Positions 8,173 to 17,045 of a stretch of 64,000 nucleotides of DNA are shown here, in pieces. This DNA comes from Clostridium collagenovorans DSM 3089 (lineage in GTDB: Bacteria > Bacillota > Clostridia > Clostridiales > Clostridiaceae), in NCBI RefSeq assembly GCF_900130005.1, contig NZ_FQXP01000012.1:66328-130327 (forward strand), given 5' to 3'. The stretch's first letter is position 1. Each line of letters opens with the position of its first letter. The notes below the pieces were generated by a model, which had not been told where the DNA came from, did not search any database, and saw nothing but the letters and a program-made list of their open reading frames with translations. The position numbers and the translations under genes were made by a program.

Positions 8173-8717
8173 AAATATATGCCTCCTTTTTTTTGCATCC
8201 TATTAAGTCATATACATATCATATTTATCCTAACTAATAAGAAAACCCATAAAAGTATAAAGCAAACGTTTAATCTATATATTAGATTTTATTTATTTTT
8301 TAATATTACTAAATTACTATACTATTAAACTTAAGCTTAATAACTTCTATTATTTTTACATTATGTTCATTATTTATTTCCTCTATAAATTTTACATTTA
8401 ACTCAAAATTAATAATTAGTTTTCTTATTGAAGACCTATATACTACGTATTACCTAAAGGTATTAGCTTGCTCCATAAGTATAACATAACTTTTTTTACA
8501 ATGTTAACCTTTTAATATTAATAAAGTAATATTAGTTAATATTTATATTTTTTTTATATAAATATACATTTATTGTCTTACAAAATATTCTTGAATCTAA
8601 TACCCCCCTAAAATTTGTTAATCTTATTATGAACATAGCTCTTTTTAATTTAAGGTTATTATTTTCATATTAAAATAATAAAATATTACGTATAAAACTA
8701 TCTAAGGGGTGTGAAAA
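8173..8717. other. Non-coding spacer, right flank of the direct-repeat cassette
   Basis: No gene is seen. The sequence is extremely AT-rich up to the 34-bp repeat at 8618-8651, beyond which lies the leader of the 90-aa gene. Confidence 0.45.
8618..8651. repeat. 34-bp direct repeat, right copy (half terminator)
   Basis: Exact copy of 7222-7255. Here the 5' arm of the hairpin is missing, so it is an orphan half-terminator. This fits insertion of the intervening 1.4 kb with duplication of the site, or a local recombination. Confidence 0.85.
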
Positions 8718-8990
8718 GTGAAAGATTCTATTGACCTTTCAGCAATAAAAAGGACTTTAAACGAAATAACCTCTCAACAATCCAAGGACACAGTTGATAA
8801 AATGAAATTAAATTATTCTATAATACAAGTGGAAGAAGACATAACCAAGCTTTTTATTAAAATAGGTACACTATCTTATTCTGCACATAAAAACAATACT
8901 TTAATTACAAATGAACTGGATAGCTGTTATAAAAAATTGGATTTACTTCATAAGAGACTTGAGAGTCTAAATGATAGATTGAATTATTGA
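8718..8990 (+). CDS. Small coiled-coil protein, 90 aa
   Basis: It starts at a GTG behind AAGGGGTG. The protein is soluble, charged and mostly helical, with leucine/isoleucine heptads in its C-terminal half (LDSCYKKLDLLHKRLESLND). No known motif is recognised. The helical character echoes the zinc-ribbon protein at 6666, with which it may once have formed an operon. The function is unknown. Confidence 0.65.
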   Translation: MKDSIDLSAIKRTLNEITSQQSKDTVDKMKLNYSIIQVEEDITKLFIKIGTLSYSAHKNNTLITNELDSCYKKLDLLHKRLESLNDRLNY

Positions 8991-9042
8991 GAAAGATACA
9001 TTTGAAAAATTTACTAATAATAGAGTATAAGCTCCTCTTTAT

Positions 9043-9070
9043 TTGACAATAATTTTAATGGTTGTATAAT
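9043..9070 (+). promoter_or_regulatory. Consensus sigma-A promoter of the metal transporter operon
   Basis: TTGACA at 9043-9048 and TATAAT at 9065-9070, separated by 16 nt. The leader to the ATG at 9174 is about 95 nt. A Zur- or Mn-type operator may overlap but is not clear. Confidence 0.75.
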
Positions 9071-9173
9071 TAAATATTATTTATAAAAATTACAAGTACC
9101 GATAATTATATGTAAATAATATAAGTAGTAATTTTATATACAAATATTTCTTATAGAAATAGGAGGATTACTT

Positions 9174-10070
9174 ATGTTCAAAAAATTTAATAAAAGCATA
9201 ATTTTTGCATTAACTCTTGTCTTTATTATGTCATTTATCACTGGTTGTAATAAGGATAAAGATTCTAATGCTAAGGACAAAACTAATGCAAAACCTGTTG
9301 TTGCGGTGTCTATAGTTCCTGAAGAAACCTTTGTAAAAGAAGTAGCTGGAGATTTAGTAGATATAGTTACATTAATTCCACCTTCTCAAAGTGCAGAAAG
9401 CTATTCACCTACACCTAAAGATATGCAAAAATTTAGTGAAGCTGACTTATACTTTGCTATAGGTGTGCCAGCAGAAGAAAACAATATTATGCCTAAGATT
9501 TCTGATTTTAATAAGGATCTTAAAGTAGTTAATTTAGATAAAGCAGTCTCTAAGGAATATAAGGATTTAGAATTTGCACCTGGTAGTAGAGACCCTCATA
9601 TTTGGTTATCACCAAAAAGAGTTAAAGTTATGGTGGACACTATAGCAAGTGAATTATCAACTTTATTACCTGAGCATAAAGCTACCTTTGAAGAAAATGC
9701 TAAAAACTACAATGCTAAGCTTACAGAATTAGATAATGAAATTCGTTCTAGTATCGATAAATTAGATAACAAAAATATAATAGTATATCATCCTGCATTT
9801 AACTATTATGCTGAGGACTACGGAATAACTATGCATGCCTTAGAAGAAGAAGGTAAGGAAGCTACTCCTCATACTCTACAAGATTTAATAGACTTTGCTA
9901 AAAAGGAAGATATAAAGGTTATATTCTATCAAGCTGAAGTTGATAGCAAGCAAGCTAAATCCTTCGCTGAATCTATTGGTGGTGTTACTGAAATGGTTGA
10001 ACCCTTAGCACCTAACTATATAGATAACTTAAAGAAAATGACTGATACATTTTTAAAAGTAAAAAAATAA
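9174..10070 (+). CDS. Metal (zinc/manganese-type) ABC transporter substrate-binding lipoprotein
   Basis: 298 residues. The signal peptide ends in a lipobox (FITGC), then a charged linker and the SBP_bac_9/TroA fold. Metal ligands expected in this family are present at DPHIWLSPK (His), IVYHPAFNYY (His) and FYQAEVDSK (acidic). The first ligand, usually His in PPxxDPHxYxPTP, is replaced: the block reads IPPSQSAESYSPTP. There is no His-rich loop. It is first in an operon with an ATPase and a permease. Zinc is the most likely cargo from family membership, but the altered ligand set leaves the metal open. Confidence 0.88.
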   Translation: MFKKFNKSIIFALTLVFIMSFITGCNKDKDSNAKDKTNAKPVVAVSIVPEETFVKEVAGDLVDIVTLIPPSQSAESYSPTPKDMQKFSEADLYFAIGVPAEENNIMPKISDFNKDLKVVNLDKAVSKEYKDLEFAPGSRDPHIWLSPKRVKVMVDTIASELSTLLPEHKATFEENAKNYNAKLTELDNEIRSSIDKLDNKNIIVYHPAFNYYAEDYGITMHALEEEGKEATPHTLQDLIDFAKKEDIKVIFYQAEVDSKQAKSFAESIGGVTEMVEPLAPNYIDNLKKMTDTFLKVKK

Positions 10071-10092
10071 ATTTCAATAATTAATTCTAAAG

Positions 10093-10127
10093 ATAACTTC
10101 AGAGGACTACCATGCTTCTGAAGTTAT
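10093..10127 (+). terminator. Intercistronic hairpin after the substrate-binding gene
   Basis: ATAACTTCAGA pairs with TCTGAAGTTAT, followed by a short T-stretch. It lies between the binding-protein and ATPase genes. Such hairpins often act as partial terminators or mRNA stabilisers that raise the binding-protein level. Confidence 0.7.
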
Positions 10128-10166
10128 TTAAGTTCTAAGATAACTAAAAGATAAAGGAGGTGTATC

Positions 10167-10919
10167 ATGGAAACTATTATAAATATTAAAGGCCTTCATG
10201 TACATTATGATAAGCACTGCGCTCTTTATGATGTAAATATGAATATACTTGAAAATGACTTTTTAGCCATAGTTGGTCCAAATGGCGGAGGTAAAAGTAC
10301 ACTTTTAAAATCCATATTAGGATTGATCCCTATAACAAATGGAGAAATACTTATAGCCGGTAAATCACCAAAGGAAGCTCATGGAATCATAGGATATGTC
10401 CCTCAGTTTTCAAAGTTTGATAAATCCTTTCCTATAAGTGTAGAGGAAGTTATATTATCCTCAACCTTAGCTAATAAAAGTCACTTATTTCATAGACATT
10501 CTAAATTAGATAAAATGCTAGTTTCTGAGATTTTAGAAAGACTTAATATTACAGACTTAGGTAAAAGACAAATAGGTGAACTTTCTGGAGGACAACTTCA
10601 AAAGGTTTTAATTGCAAGAGCTCTTGCTTTAAACCCTAAAATCCTTATATTAGATGAACCAACAGCTAGTTTAGATTCAAAGGCAAGTGAAGATATATAT
10701 TCTATCTTAAAGGATTTGAATAAGGATAAAACAATCGTGCTTGTTACCCATGATATTGGTAATATACAAAATAATAGCTCTACCTTAGCCTGTATTAATA
10801 AGACACTTAAGTACTATGGTAAAGCAGAATTAAACAATACAGTTTCAGAGGAACTTTACGGTACTTCTATAAAGAACTTAATTTCCTTAAAAGAAAGAAA
10901 CATAAGGAGGAAATGTTAA
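10167..10919 (+). CDS. Metal ABC transporter ATP-binding protein
   Basis: 250 residues with all ABC ATPase motifs: Walker A GPNGGGKST (about residues 37-45), signature LSGGQLQKV, Walker B ILILDEPTASLDS and the H-loop VLVTHDIG. It powers metal import with the permease encoded next. AAAGGAGGTG precedes the ATG, and the 3' end overlaps the next frame by 7 nt, indicating translational coupling. Confidence 0.95.
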   Translation: METIINIKGLHVHYDKHCALYDVNMNILENDFLAIVGPNGGGKSTLLKSILGLIPITNGEILIAGKSPKEAHGIIGYVPQFSKFDKSFPISVEEVILSSTLANKSHLFHRHSKLDKMLVSEILERLNITDLGKRQIGELSGGQLQKVLIARALALNPKILILDEPTASLDSKASEDIYSILKDLNKDKTIVLVTHDIGNIQNNSSTLACINKTLKYYGKAELNNTVSEELYGTSIKNLISLKERNIRRKC

Positions 10920-11746
10920 TGCTAGAATCACTATTTAAATATCCCTTTCTTCAAAATGCAGTAATTAGTGCAATACTAGCAAGTATTGCCTGTGGAATAA
11001 TTGGTACAATTATAGTAGAAAAGAAATTAGTAATGATGAGTGGAGGTATTGCTCATACAGCCTTTGGTGGTGTAGGGCTTGGGTACTTTCTAGGCATAGA
11101 GCCAATAATAGGAGCCTTAGTCTTCTGTGTTGGTTCTGCAATAAGCATTACTACAATTAATAGAAAAACTAAAACTAATACAGATAGTATTATAGGTATG
11201 TTTTGGGCTTTAGGAATGGCTCTTGGAATATTGTTTGTAGGGCTAACACCTGGATATCCACCAGATATGAATTCTTACCTCTTTGGAGATATTTTAAACG
11301 TATCTAGATTTGATGCCAAGTTAATGTTTGGTATGGATGTTATTATAGTACTTAGTATAGTTATGTTCTTTAACACAATTAAAGCTTATTTATTTGATGA
11401 TGAGTTTGCTTTTACTATAGGTGTAAAAACAACGGCATTAGAATATGGACTATTTATACTTGTTGCTTTAACAATCGTTATATTACTTAGACTTGTTGGA
11501 ATTATACTTGTTATGGCATTGTTAACTACTCCACCAGCAATAGCTAAACTCTTTACCTTCAATCTAAAGACCATGATGATACTATCATCTATACTTGGAA
11601 TGGTATTCTGTTTAACAGGCTTATGGGTATCCTACACCTTAAATATACCTTCAGGATCATCTATAATCTTAATAACAGTTATATCCTACTTCATAGCTTA
11701 TATGATTAAAAAATTCATACTAAAATCTAAACACTGCAATAATTAG
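10913..11746 (+). CDS. Metal ABC transporter permease (ABC-3 family)
   Basis: 277 residues with about eight hydrophobic helices, as in ZnuB/MntB/TroC. The family block MMSGGIAHTAFGGVGLGYFL near residue 40 and the LLRLVGIILVMALLTTPPA region are typical. The in-frame ATG at 10919 lies 5-12 nt downstream of AAGGAGG and could be the true start, which would shorten the protein by two residues. It is the last gene of the operon and is followed by a strong terminator. Confidence 0.93.
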   Translation: MLMLESLFKYPFLQNAVISAILASIACGIIGTIIVEKKLVMMSGGIAHTAFGGVGLGYFLGIEPIIGALVFCVGSAISITTINRKTKTNTDSIIGMFWALGMALGILFVGLTPGYPPDMNSYLFGDILNVSRFDAKLMFGMDVIIVLSIVMFFNTIKAYLFDDEFAFTIGVKTTALEYGLFILVALTIVILLRLVGIILVMALLTTPPAIAKLFTFNLKTMMILSSILGMVFCLTGLWVSYTLNIPSGSSIILITVISYFIAYMIKKFILKSKHCNN

Positions 11747-11770
11747 CAATAAACTGCTTAAATAAGTAAA

Positions 11771-11819
11771 GAGCTTAAACATATAGTTTTTAACTACACT
11801 ATATGTTTAAGCTCTTTTT
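11771..11819. terminator. Bidirectional terminator between convergent genes
   Basis: GAGCTTAAACATATAGT pairs with its complement and is flanked by a T-run on the plus strand. It separates the plus-strand transporter operon from the minus-strand gene at 11859. Confidence 0.9.
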
Positions 11820-11858
11820 ATTTCATATTCCCATATTCTAAGTCATATTAAATTCATT

Positions 11859-12215
11859 TTAAAAAGCTATATATAGTAGTATTAAGCTATATATTAAAAA
11901 TAAGATAAACACAGCATTTATAATACTGTAGATTATAATTGATATATTAGATCGATTCTTTTCCTTAGAAGTCTTAAGATTCACATAGCATCTAGTTAAG
12001 TAAGATGAGCAATTGGCAACATTAAGTATTAATAACACACCAAAAATTAAGAATAAATAAATGGTCTCTATAGCTTCTTTAGGTACATGAAGTATTGAGG
12101 ATAGCAGCACCCCTATTACAATTAATATACTAAAAAAGCTTATAGCACTATTTAATACATATCCCCTTTTTATTTCCTTCACCTCCTTCAAATAAGATTT
12201 TGCTTTATAGGACAC
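11859..12215 (-). CDS. Small membrane protein, about 118 aa
   Basis: Three to four hydrophobic segments (for example FFSILIVIGVLLSSILHV, IYLFLIFGVLLILNVANC and IYSIINAVFILFLIYSLIL) follow a basic N-terminus. I do not recognise a family. The start is uncertain: the GTG at 12215 lacks a Shine-Dalgarno site, while a strong GGAGGTG lies about ten codons inside with no ATG behind it. The function is unknown. Confidence 0.6.
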   Translation of the reverse strand: MSYKAKSYLKEVKEIKRGYVLNSAISFFSILIVIGVLLSSILHVPKEAIETIYLFLIFGVLLILNVANCSSYLTRCYVNLKTSKEKNRSNISIIIYSIINAVFILFLIYSLILLYIAF

Positions 12216-12270
12216 TTTTATTAATTAAATATTACATAGTAAAAACAAAGTATATCTTAATAAAAGCAAA

Positions 12271-12316
12271 AGGACTGCCACATTAATGATATGAAAATCA
12301 CTAATTAAACAGTCCT
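12271..12316 (-). terminator. Terminator of the 179-aa hypothetical gene
   Basis: AGGACTG and CAGTCCT arms are separated by about 32 nt with internal complementarity. On the minus strand TTTTGCTTTT follows. Confidence 0.65.
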
Positions 12317-12404
12317 TGTTAAATCAATTTAGGCAATAAATTGGTTTAAGCTTATCATAAACAATAAGAGAGTTATTACTTAAATAGTTTTAACTTAAAT
12401 CTTA

Positions 12405-12944
12405 TTATTTAGACTCTAATTCTACAAGTTTTTCTAGGATAAATTCTTTTACATCTCTATCTTTAATATTGAAAGAAGAATCATCTATATCACTTGGTCT
12501 AACCATAAAGAAGTTGATTAATAACTTGTTGCCTTTTATTAAGTAATCTTCACTAAACATTGGTGAGAAAACTATTTCAACGTCTTCATGTTTTGCATCT
12601 TTAACTGCTTCATTTACTTTAGCAATTAAAGCATCTACATTAAGCTTTTTAACTGGAACTATCATAGAATCCTTGTACTCCATGTCTTCCATGATCCACA
12701 TGTTGAAGTTCCAGAATCTTCTTTCCTTTTGGTTACCTGTTAATGGCTCTCTGTTTTTAATAGCACTAAGTACTCTTCTCACTGATTCTGCATTAAACTC
12801 GTCATCATATATACAAGTCATAGCAGTCATTTGTCCTACATCGTGAAAAAATTTCTCAGAAACATTTTCTTTTTCACTTGCTGCTTGCCAGAAGTAGTTC
12901 ATTACTTCTATAGCTTCTAAGTTTAATTTTATTGTTTTTAACAT
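12405..12944 (-). CDS. Hypothetical soluble protein, 179 aa
   Basis: No signal peptide or membrane segment. The N-terminal half is helical (NLEAIEVMNYFWQAASEKE, then SVRRVLSAIKNREPLTG). Residues 80-110 are aromatic and Met-rich (FWNFNMWIMEDMEY), and the C-terminal half has alternating strands and helices. It may belong to a clostridial/spirochaete family of uncharacterised proteins, but I cannot name one securely. It is monocistronic with its own terminator. Confidence 0.75.
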   Translation of the reverse strand: MLKTIKLNLEAIEVMNYFWQAASEKENVSEKFFHDVGQMTAMTCIYDDEFNAESVRRVLSAIKNREPLTGNQKERRFWNFNMWIMEDMEYKDSMIVPVKKLNVDALIAKVNEAVKDAKHEDVEIVFSPMFSEDYLIKGNKLLINFFMVRPSDIDDSSFNIKDRDVKEFILEKLVELESK

Positions 12945-13434
12945 CAGTTTTTTCCCCCTGAGACTACTTTGTAAATAAGGTTAGTATTTTAATACTCACT
13001 AAAAATTATATACCTTATGCCCTTCTTATTCAACAAACAATTAAAAATATTAGTAATTGTCTGCTAAATCAGGAGTTATATAGTTCTATTTTAAAGTAAT
13101 GGCTTATTTTAACTGCATACACTTAATTTCCTTGTATTTTGAGACTTAAAGAAAGGTAAAACATATAACCAATTTATTAGTATCCTTCTTAATATTTTTG
13201 TATTACATGTTATAATACATGACATGAATTTTTTAGTAATTTATGTATTAAGTCAACTTTAATTCTACTATATTTAAATTTATTAATTTAAATACATGTG
13301 GTTCAATATTAAATATATATTGTTTTAACATTACATAAGTTGCCCTATATATTATCCTTAAGATTACTTACATTATTATCTTTATACTCACTTATATTTC
13401 TAGTCTTAAGAATATCAATATAAGCTACTATAAT

Positions 13435-13529
13435 CTTAATATTACAACATAATAAAAATGAGCTCTTTTACCTCTTTGTATATTTTTAACTTCTTCCGAC
13501 TTAATATTACAACATAATAAAAAGGAGCT
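13435..13529. repeat. 65-bp tandem duplication of the parvulin gene terminator region
   Basis: CTTAATATTACAACATAATA occurs at 13435 and 13500 in identical context (30-nt blocks with one difference). On the minus strand each copy follows a hairpin-like GAG/CTC segment and a T-run, so the terminator region was duplicated and the outer copy has decayed. Confidence 0.75.
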
Positions 13530-13538
13530 ATCACTCCT
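13521..13538 (-). terminator. Terminator of the parvulin-type isomerase gene
   Basis: On the minus strand a short stem, AGGAG with its complement around a 6-nt loop, is followed by TTTTTATT. It is short but well placed, 37 nt after the stop. Confidence 0.6.
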
Positions 13539-13574
13539 ATGTATAATTACACAGTGTAATAACTCCCTAAAATA

Positions 13575-14318
13575 CTATTTTACTATTTCAATGTTTGCTT
13601 TAGCTTTTAAATCAGCTGTTTTTGCCATGTAAGCTTCTTGTTGCTTCTTACCTAATAATTGTTGAGCTATGTTGTTTTTAACTTCTTCAAAGCTCTTAGG
13701 AGCAGCATCTGTTTTGCTTACTAATTTGATTAAGTGATATCCAAATTGAGTTTTAACTGGTCCATTTACCTCACCTGGAGTCATAGAGAATGTCATTTCT
13801 TCGAATTCTGGAACCATGCTTCCTCTTGGGAATTCACCTAAATCTCCACCAGCTTGGCTTGATGGACAAGTAGAGTGCTCTTGTGCCATTTCTTCAAAAG
13901 AAGCTCCCTCTTTAATTTTTGCTAATAATTCATTAGCTTTTTCTTCAGTTTCAACTAAGATATGACTAGCTTTAGCCATTTCTGGTTGAACAAATTGCTC
14001 TTTATTTTCATTGTAGTGTGCTTCGATTTCTTCATCAGAAACTTTAGCTTCGTTAAGAACTTTTCTTAAAGCATATTGCTTTAATACGTTAGCTTTAACT
14101 TGTTCCATTTCTTTAATAAATTCTTCTTCAGCCTCATAATTACTATCAACAGCATCTGTATATAATAATTCTTGATTTATTAACTCTTCTAAAAGTCTTT
14201 CTTGACCTTCTGGTGAATAGAATTGAGCTGCAACCTGTGGTTGTAATCCTGAAAGTAATACTTCCATATCAGTTTGTGTTATTTCTCTACCATTAACTTT
14301 AGCTATAACTTTGCTCAT
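13575..14318 (-). CDS. Parvulin-type peptidyl-prolyl isomerase (PrsA/SurA-like, no signal peptide)
   Basis: 247 residues. The N-terminal helical chaperone-like domain (1-110) is followed by a rotamase domain with MAKASHILVETEEKANELL, SQAGGDLGEFPRGSMVPEFE and TQFGYHLIKL, the standard parvulin blocks. Unlike PrsA it lacks a signal peptide and lipobox, so it should act in the cytoplasm. GGAG precedes the ATG. The gene is monocistronic and its terminator region is duplicated downstream. Confidence 0.92.
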   Translation of the reverse strand: MSKVIAKVNGREITQTDMEVLLSGLQPQVAAQFYSPEGQERLLEELINQELLYTDAVDSNYEAEEEFIKEMEQVKANVLKQYALRKVLNEAKVSDEEIEAHYNENKEQFVQPEMAKASHILVETEEKANELLAKIKEGASFEEMAQEHSTCPSSQAGGDLGEFPRGSMVPEFEEMTFSMTPGEVNGPVKTQFGYHLIKLVSKTDAAPKSFEEVKNNIAQQLLGKKQQEAYMAKTADLKAKANIEIVK

Positions 14319-14803
14319 TTTTAACTCTCCTTTAATATCTCTAGTGATACATCACTAAGATTCGTATTTATAATAAAAGCTAGACTTATTATAACATATA
14401 ACTATTTTTACAATATATAGTTTACTTCATAAAACTTTATATCAATATCTTAAATATATTTAATAACTATAAATTTAGAACACTTACTAAATTTATATCT
14501 TTAAAGCTTTATAATACTTTCATGTGAGAAACTCTACATATATTATGTATCTTATATATTATCTAAAATTAAGCCTATTTTCCATATTAATATAGATGAT
14601 ATCAGAAAACTCTTTTCTTGTCTAATTTACTTCTCTCTATAAAAATAAAGCTCAAGTTATTATAGTCATTTATTAAAAATTTATACTTTCATAAATTTTT
14701 AAACATTTCAGACTAAAAAAATAACTTGAGCTTAAAATTTGCCTGTATACAAAATTTATCTATATATTATTAAGTTATCTAATTATAACTTATATAAACA
14801 ATA
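14319..14803. other. Spacer between the PTS gene end and the parvulin gene start
   Basis: The only clear element is the large terminator hairpin at 14648-14733. No coding sequence is seen. Confidence 0.5.
14648..14733 (-). terminator. Terminator of the PTS IIC gene, branched hairpin
   Basis: Outer arms AAGCTCAAGTTATT and AATAACTTGAGCTT are perfectly complementary and enclose a second stem-loop rich in A/T. On the minus strand TATTTTTATAG follows. Confidence 0.75.
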
Positions 14804-15835
14804 TTATGAAGCTTGAGTAACATTCTCTTTTACTTCTACAGGTTTTTTACCCATCTTCTTAAATACAGTACCACCAACAAATCCTGCTAAAGATCCACCT
14901 AAGATAGCAAATACAATTGCTAAAACAACTTTCTTAGGATCATTGAATCCAAATGGAGCTATTAAACCTGGAATAGGTGATGCTGTACCAGGCGCATTGT
15001 TTATTATTTTAAAACATGCAGCTGAAAGACCAGCAAGTCCGCCTCCGAAGAAGTTTGAACAATATATTGGAATAGGGTTAGCTGTTACTATATCCGCCTG
15101 AGTTAAAGGCTCTAACATAACTGCCATAACATTACTGTTATCTCCAAGATGTAATTTCTTAAATATTAATCCATTTGTAAATGAACCACCAACACAAGCG
15201 ATTGCTGCAATACCCATTGCTAATCCTTGAAGACCTAACATTGCAGTTAAAGCCATTGAGCTTAGTGGAGATGTACAAATCATCTTCATTATACCACCTA
15301 AAAGGAATCCCATAACTATTGGTGATTGTTCAGCAGCAACTGAAATCATTCCTCCAATATTAAGTAAAGTAGCATCAACAATTGGGTTGAATCCCATTGC
15401 TATAAGTCTTGCTAATGGAGCCATTAATAAAGCACCAACAATAAGGTCTAAACCTTCTGGTAAAGCTTTTTCAACATATGGGGAAATTAAAGCAACTATA
15501 TAACCAGCTATAAATCCTGGTAGAATTCCGTATCCTGAAACTGCAACACCTGCTGCTACAGCATATACTGGGTTTATTCCTACACTAAGTCCAACAAGTA
15601 TAACTGCTGCTATACCACCCATACTACCTGATGCAGCACCAACTTCACCTAAAAAGCTGATGTGTAGTAAATCTCCACATACATATCTATGGATAGCCTC
15701 AACTAGGAATGTTGCAACCGCAGCATTAGCTAATCCTGACATAGCCTTTTGCCCTTTAGGCATTTTTAATGTAAATAATGAGAATAATACTAAAGTGAAA
15801 ATTAATAATCCAATCCCTTTAACAATAGTAAACAT
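14804..15835 (-). CDS. PTS-type sugar transporter subunit IIC
   Basis: 343 residues and about nine to ten membrane helices, with many small residues. It resembles the PTS_EIIC_2 group of clostridial permeases: the segments AVAAGVAVSGYGILPGFIAG and MAPLARLIAMGFNPIVDATL, and a late FNDPKKVVLAIV, are typical. No IIA or IIB gene lies next to it, so either it uses partners encoded elsewhere or it is not a phosphotransfer carrier. GGGAGG precedes the ATG. It is monocistronic with a 1.2-kb upstream spacer. The substrate is unknown. Confidence 0.85.
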   Translation of the reverse strand: MFTIVKGIGLLIFTLVLFSLFTLKMPKGQKAMSGLANAAVATFLVEAIHRYVCGDLLHISFLGEVGAASGSMGGIAAVILVGLSVGINPVYAVAAGVAVSGYGILPGFIAGYIVALISPYVEKALPEGLDLIVGALLMAPLARLIAMGFNPIVDATLLNIGGMISVAAEQSPIVMGFLLGGIMKMICTSPLSSMALTAMLGLQGLAMGIAAIACVGGSFTNGLIFKKLHLGDNSNVMAVMLEPLTQADIVTANPIPIYCSNFFGGGLAGLSAACFKIINNAPGTASPIPGLIAPFGFNDPKKVVLAIVFAILGGSLAGFVGGTVFKKMGKKPVEVKENVTQAS

Positions 15836-15920
15836 AAATGATCCTCCCTTTAAATTAGATTTTTTTAAAAGAAATCAACTATTATTATTAAAAAAACACA
15901 CCCCTGTTTGATATTTATTT

Positions 15921-15932
15921 AACAAATTTGTT
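15921..15932. promoter_or_regulatory. Palindrome AACAAATTTGTT upstream of the PTS gene
   Basis: A perfect 12-nt inverted repeat 86 nt upstream of the PTS start codon. It could be an operator. AT-rich background makes chance plausible. Confidence 0.3.
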
Positions 15933-16853
15933 CTTTTTTTTTATTTTTTTGTTATAATAACATTTGAAATTTTTTAATTAAAAACTTACATTTTTCGAAA
16001 TACTACTTAACATAACTTAATACTTCCCACTTTTTTGGAATTTTCAGACTTATGTTTTTAAATCTTCATAAAACTGAAAGATTATTATTACATAATTCTT
16101 TTGAAATAATTACATAAAGTTAAACTTTGTTTTTTTAATAACAATATAATTAAAGTATACTGCCTAACTACTAATTACCTCATTAAACTTCAATAAGTTG
16201 TTTAGAATATTTAATCAATTGTTGTTTTTCTATTGATTTTTTTAATAATTGAAGGTTTGTAATAAAAAATAAATCATTATATGATAAAAATAAACTCATA
16301 ACATCGACTTTCATATTATAATTTTTTTATTATATTTAAAGATTTCTCATAATGAATCTTTTTTCGACTTTTTTAGTGATAATTTTCCCATAACTTCATG
16401 AAATGACTTTTGAATCAAATTAAATTTCATTTTTTTGACTTCAAAGTCTCTATTCACAAACAATTGAATCCAATAATACACTCCTTAATTCAAAAGCAAC
16501 TTTATTAATGCTTATCAATTGTCTATTAGACTATATATCACCTGAAATTATTTTTAGTATATCCACTAGAGTTTTTATTATGGCTATTATTTTATGGAAC
16601 TTTTCCATGATTTTAATACTTACTTAACAACTTGAAACAATTTTTATTCTCTTATTAACTTATTAATTACTTTGATTGCTGAATTACTTTAATTTCTTTA
16701 ACTTCTTTAGCTTCTTCAATTTATCAATTTATTTTATTACTCAGTTACTTTAACTTCTTAATTACTTTACCACTTCAATTACTTACTTAAATACTTAAAA
16801 CATACTTATTCCCTTACTAATTAATTGCTTATTCATTAATCTTATTTTCAAAG

Positions 16854-16886
16854 AAAAAAACCAAGCTCCTTAGAACTTGGTTTTTT
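16854..16886. terminator. Bidirectional-looking terminator downstream of the response regulator
   Basis: AAACCAAG and CTTGGTTT arms with a 10-nt loop, flanked by A-runs on the left and T-runs on the right. On the minus strand it ends the two-component operon. Confidence 0.8.
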
Positions 16887-17045
16887 CTTTATATTAAATT
16901 TTATATGTTATGTATTCTTTAACCTTCTAGATTTAGCTTAATATATAAGTTTTAATTAATATTCCACATTTAAATAATAGTTACATTTATTCTATAGTGA
17001 ATCTTACCTCTAAATACAATGAAGATTGTTTATTAGATATTTAAA

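Larger units (their letters stand above)
12945..13574. other. Non-coding spacer upstream of the 179-aa gene
   Basis: No gene is seen. The right end carries a duplicated terminator segment (13435-13538). Confidence 0.5.
15836..17045. other. 1.2-kb non-coding region upstream of the PTS gene
   Basis: No plausible gene on either strand. A 12-nt palindrome lies at 15921-15932. Between about 16660 and 16840 the plus strand repeats short TTACTTTAATTTCTT-like units (purine-rich on the minus strand). A bidirectional terminator lies at 16854-16886. Confidence 0.5.
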
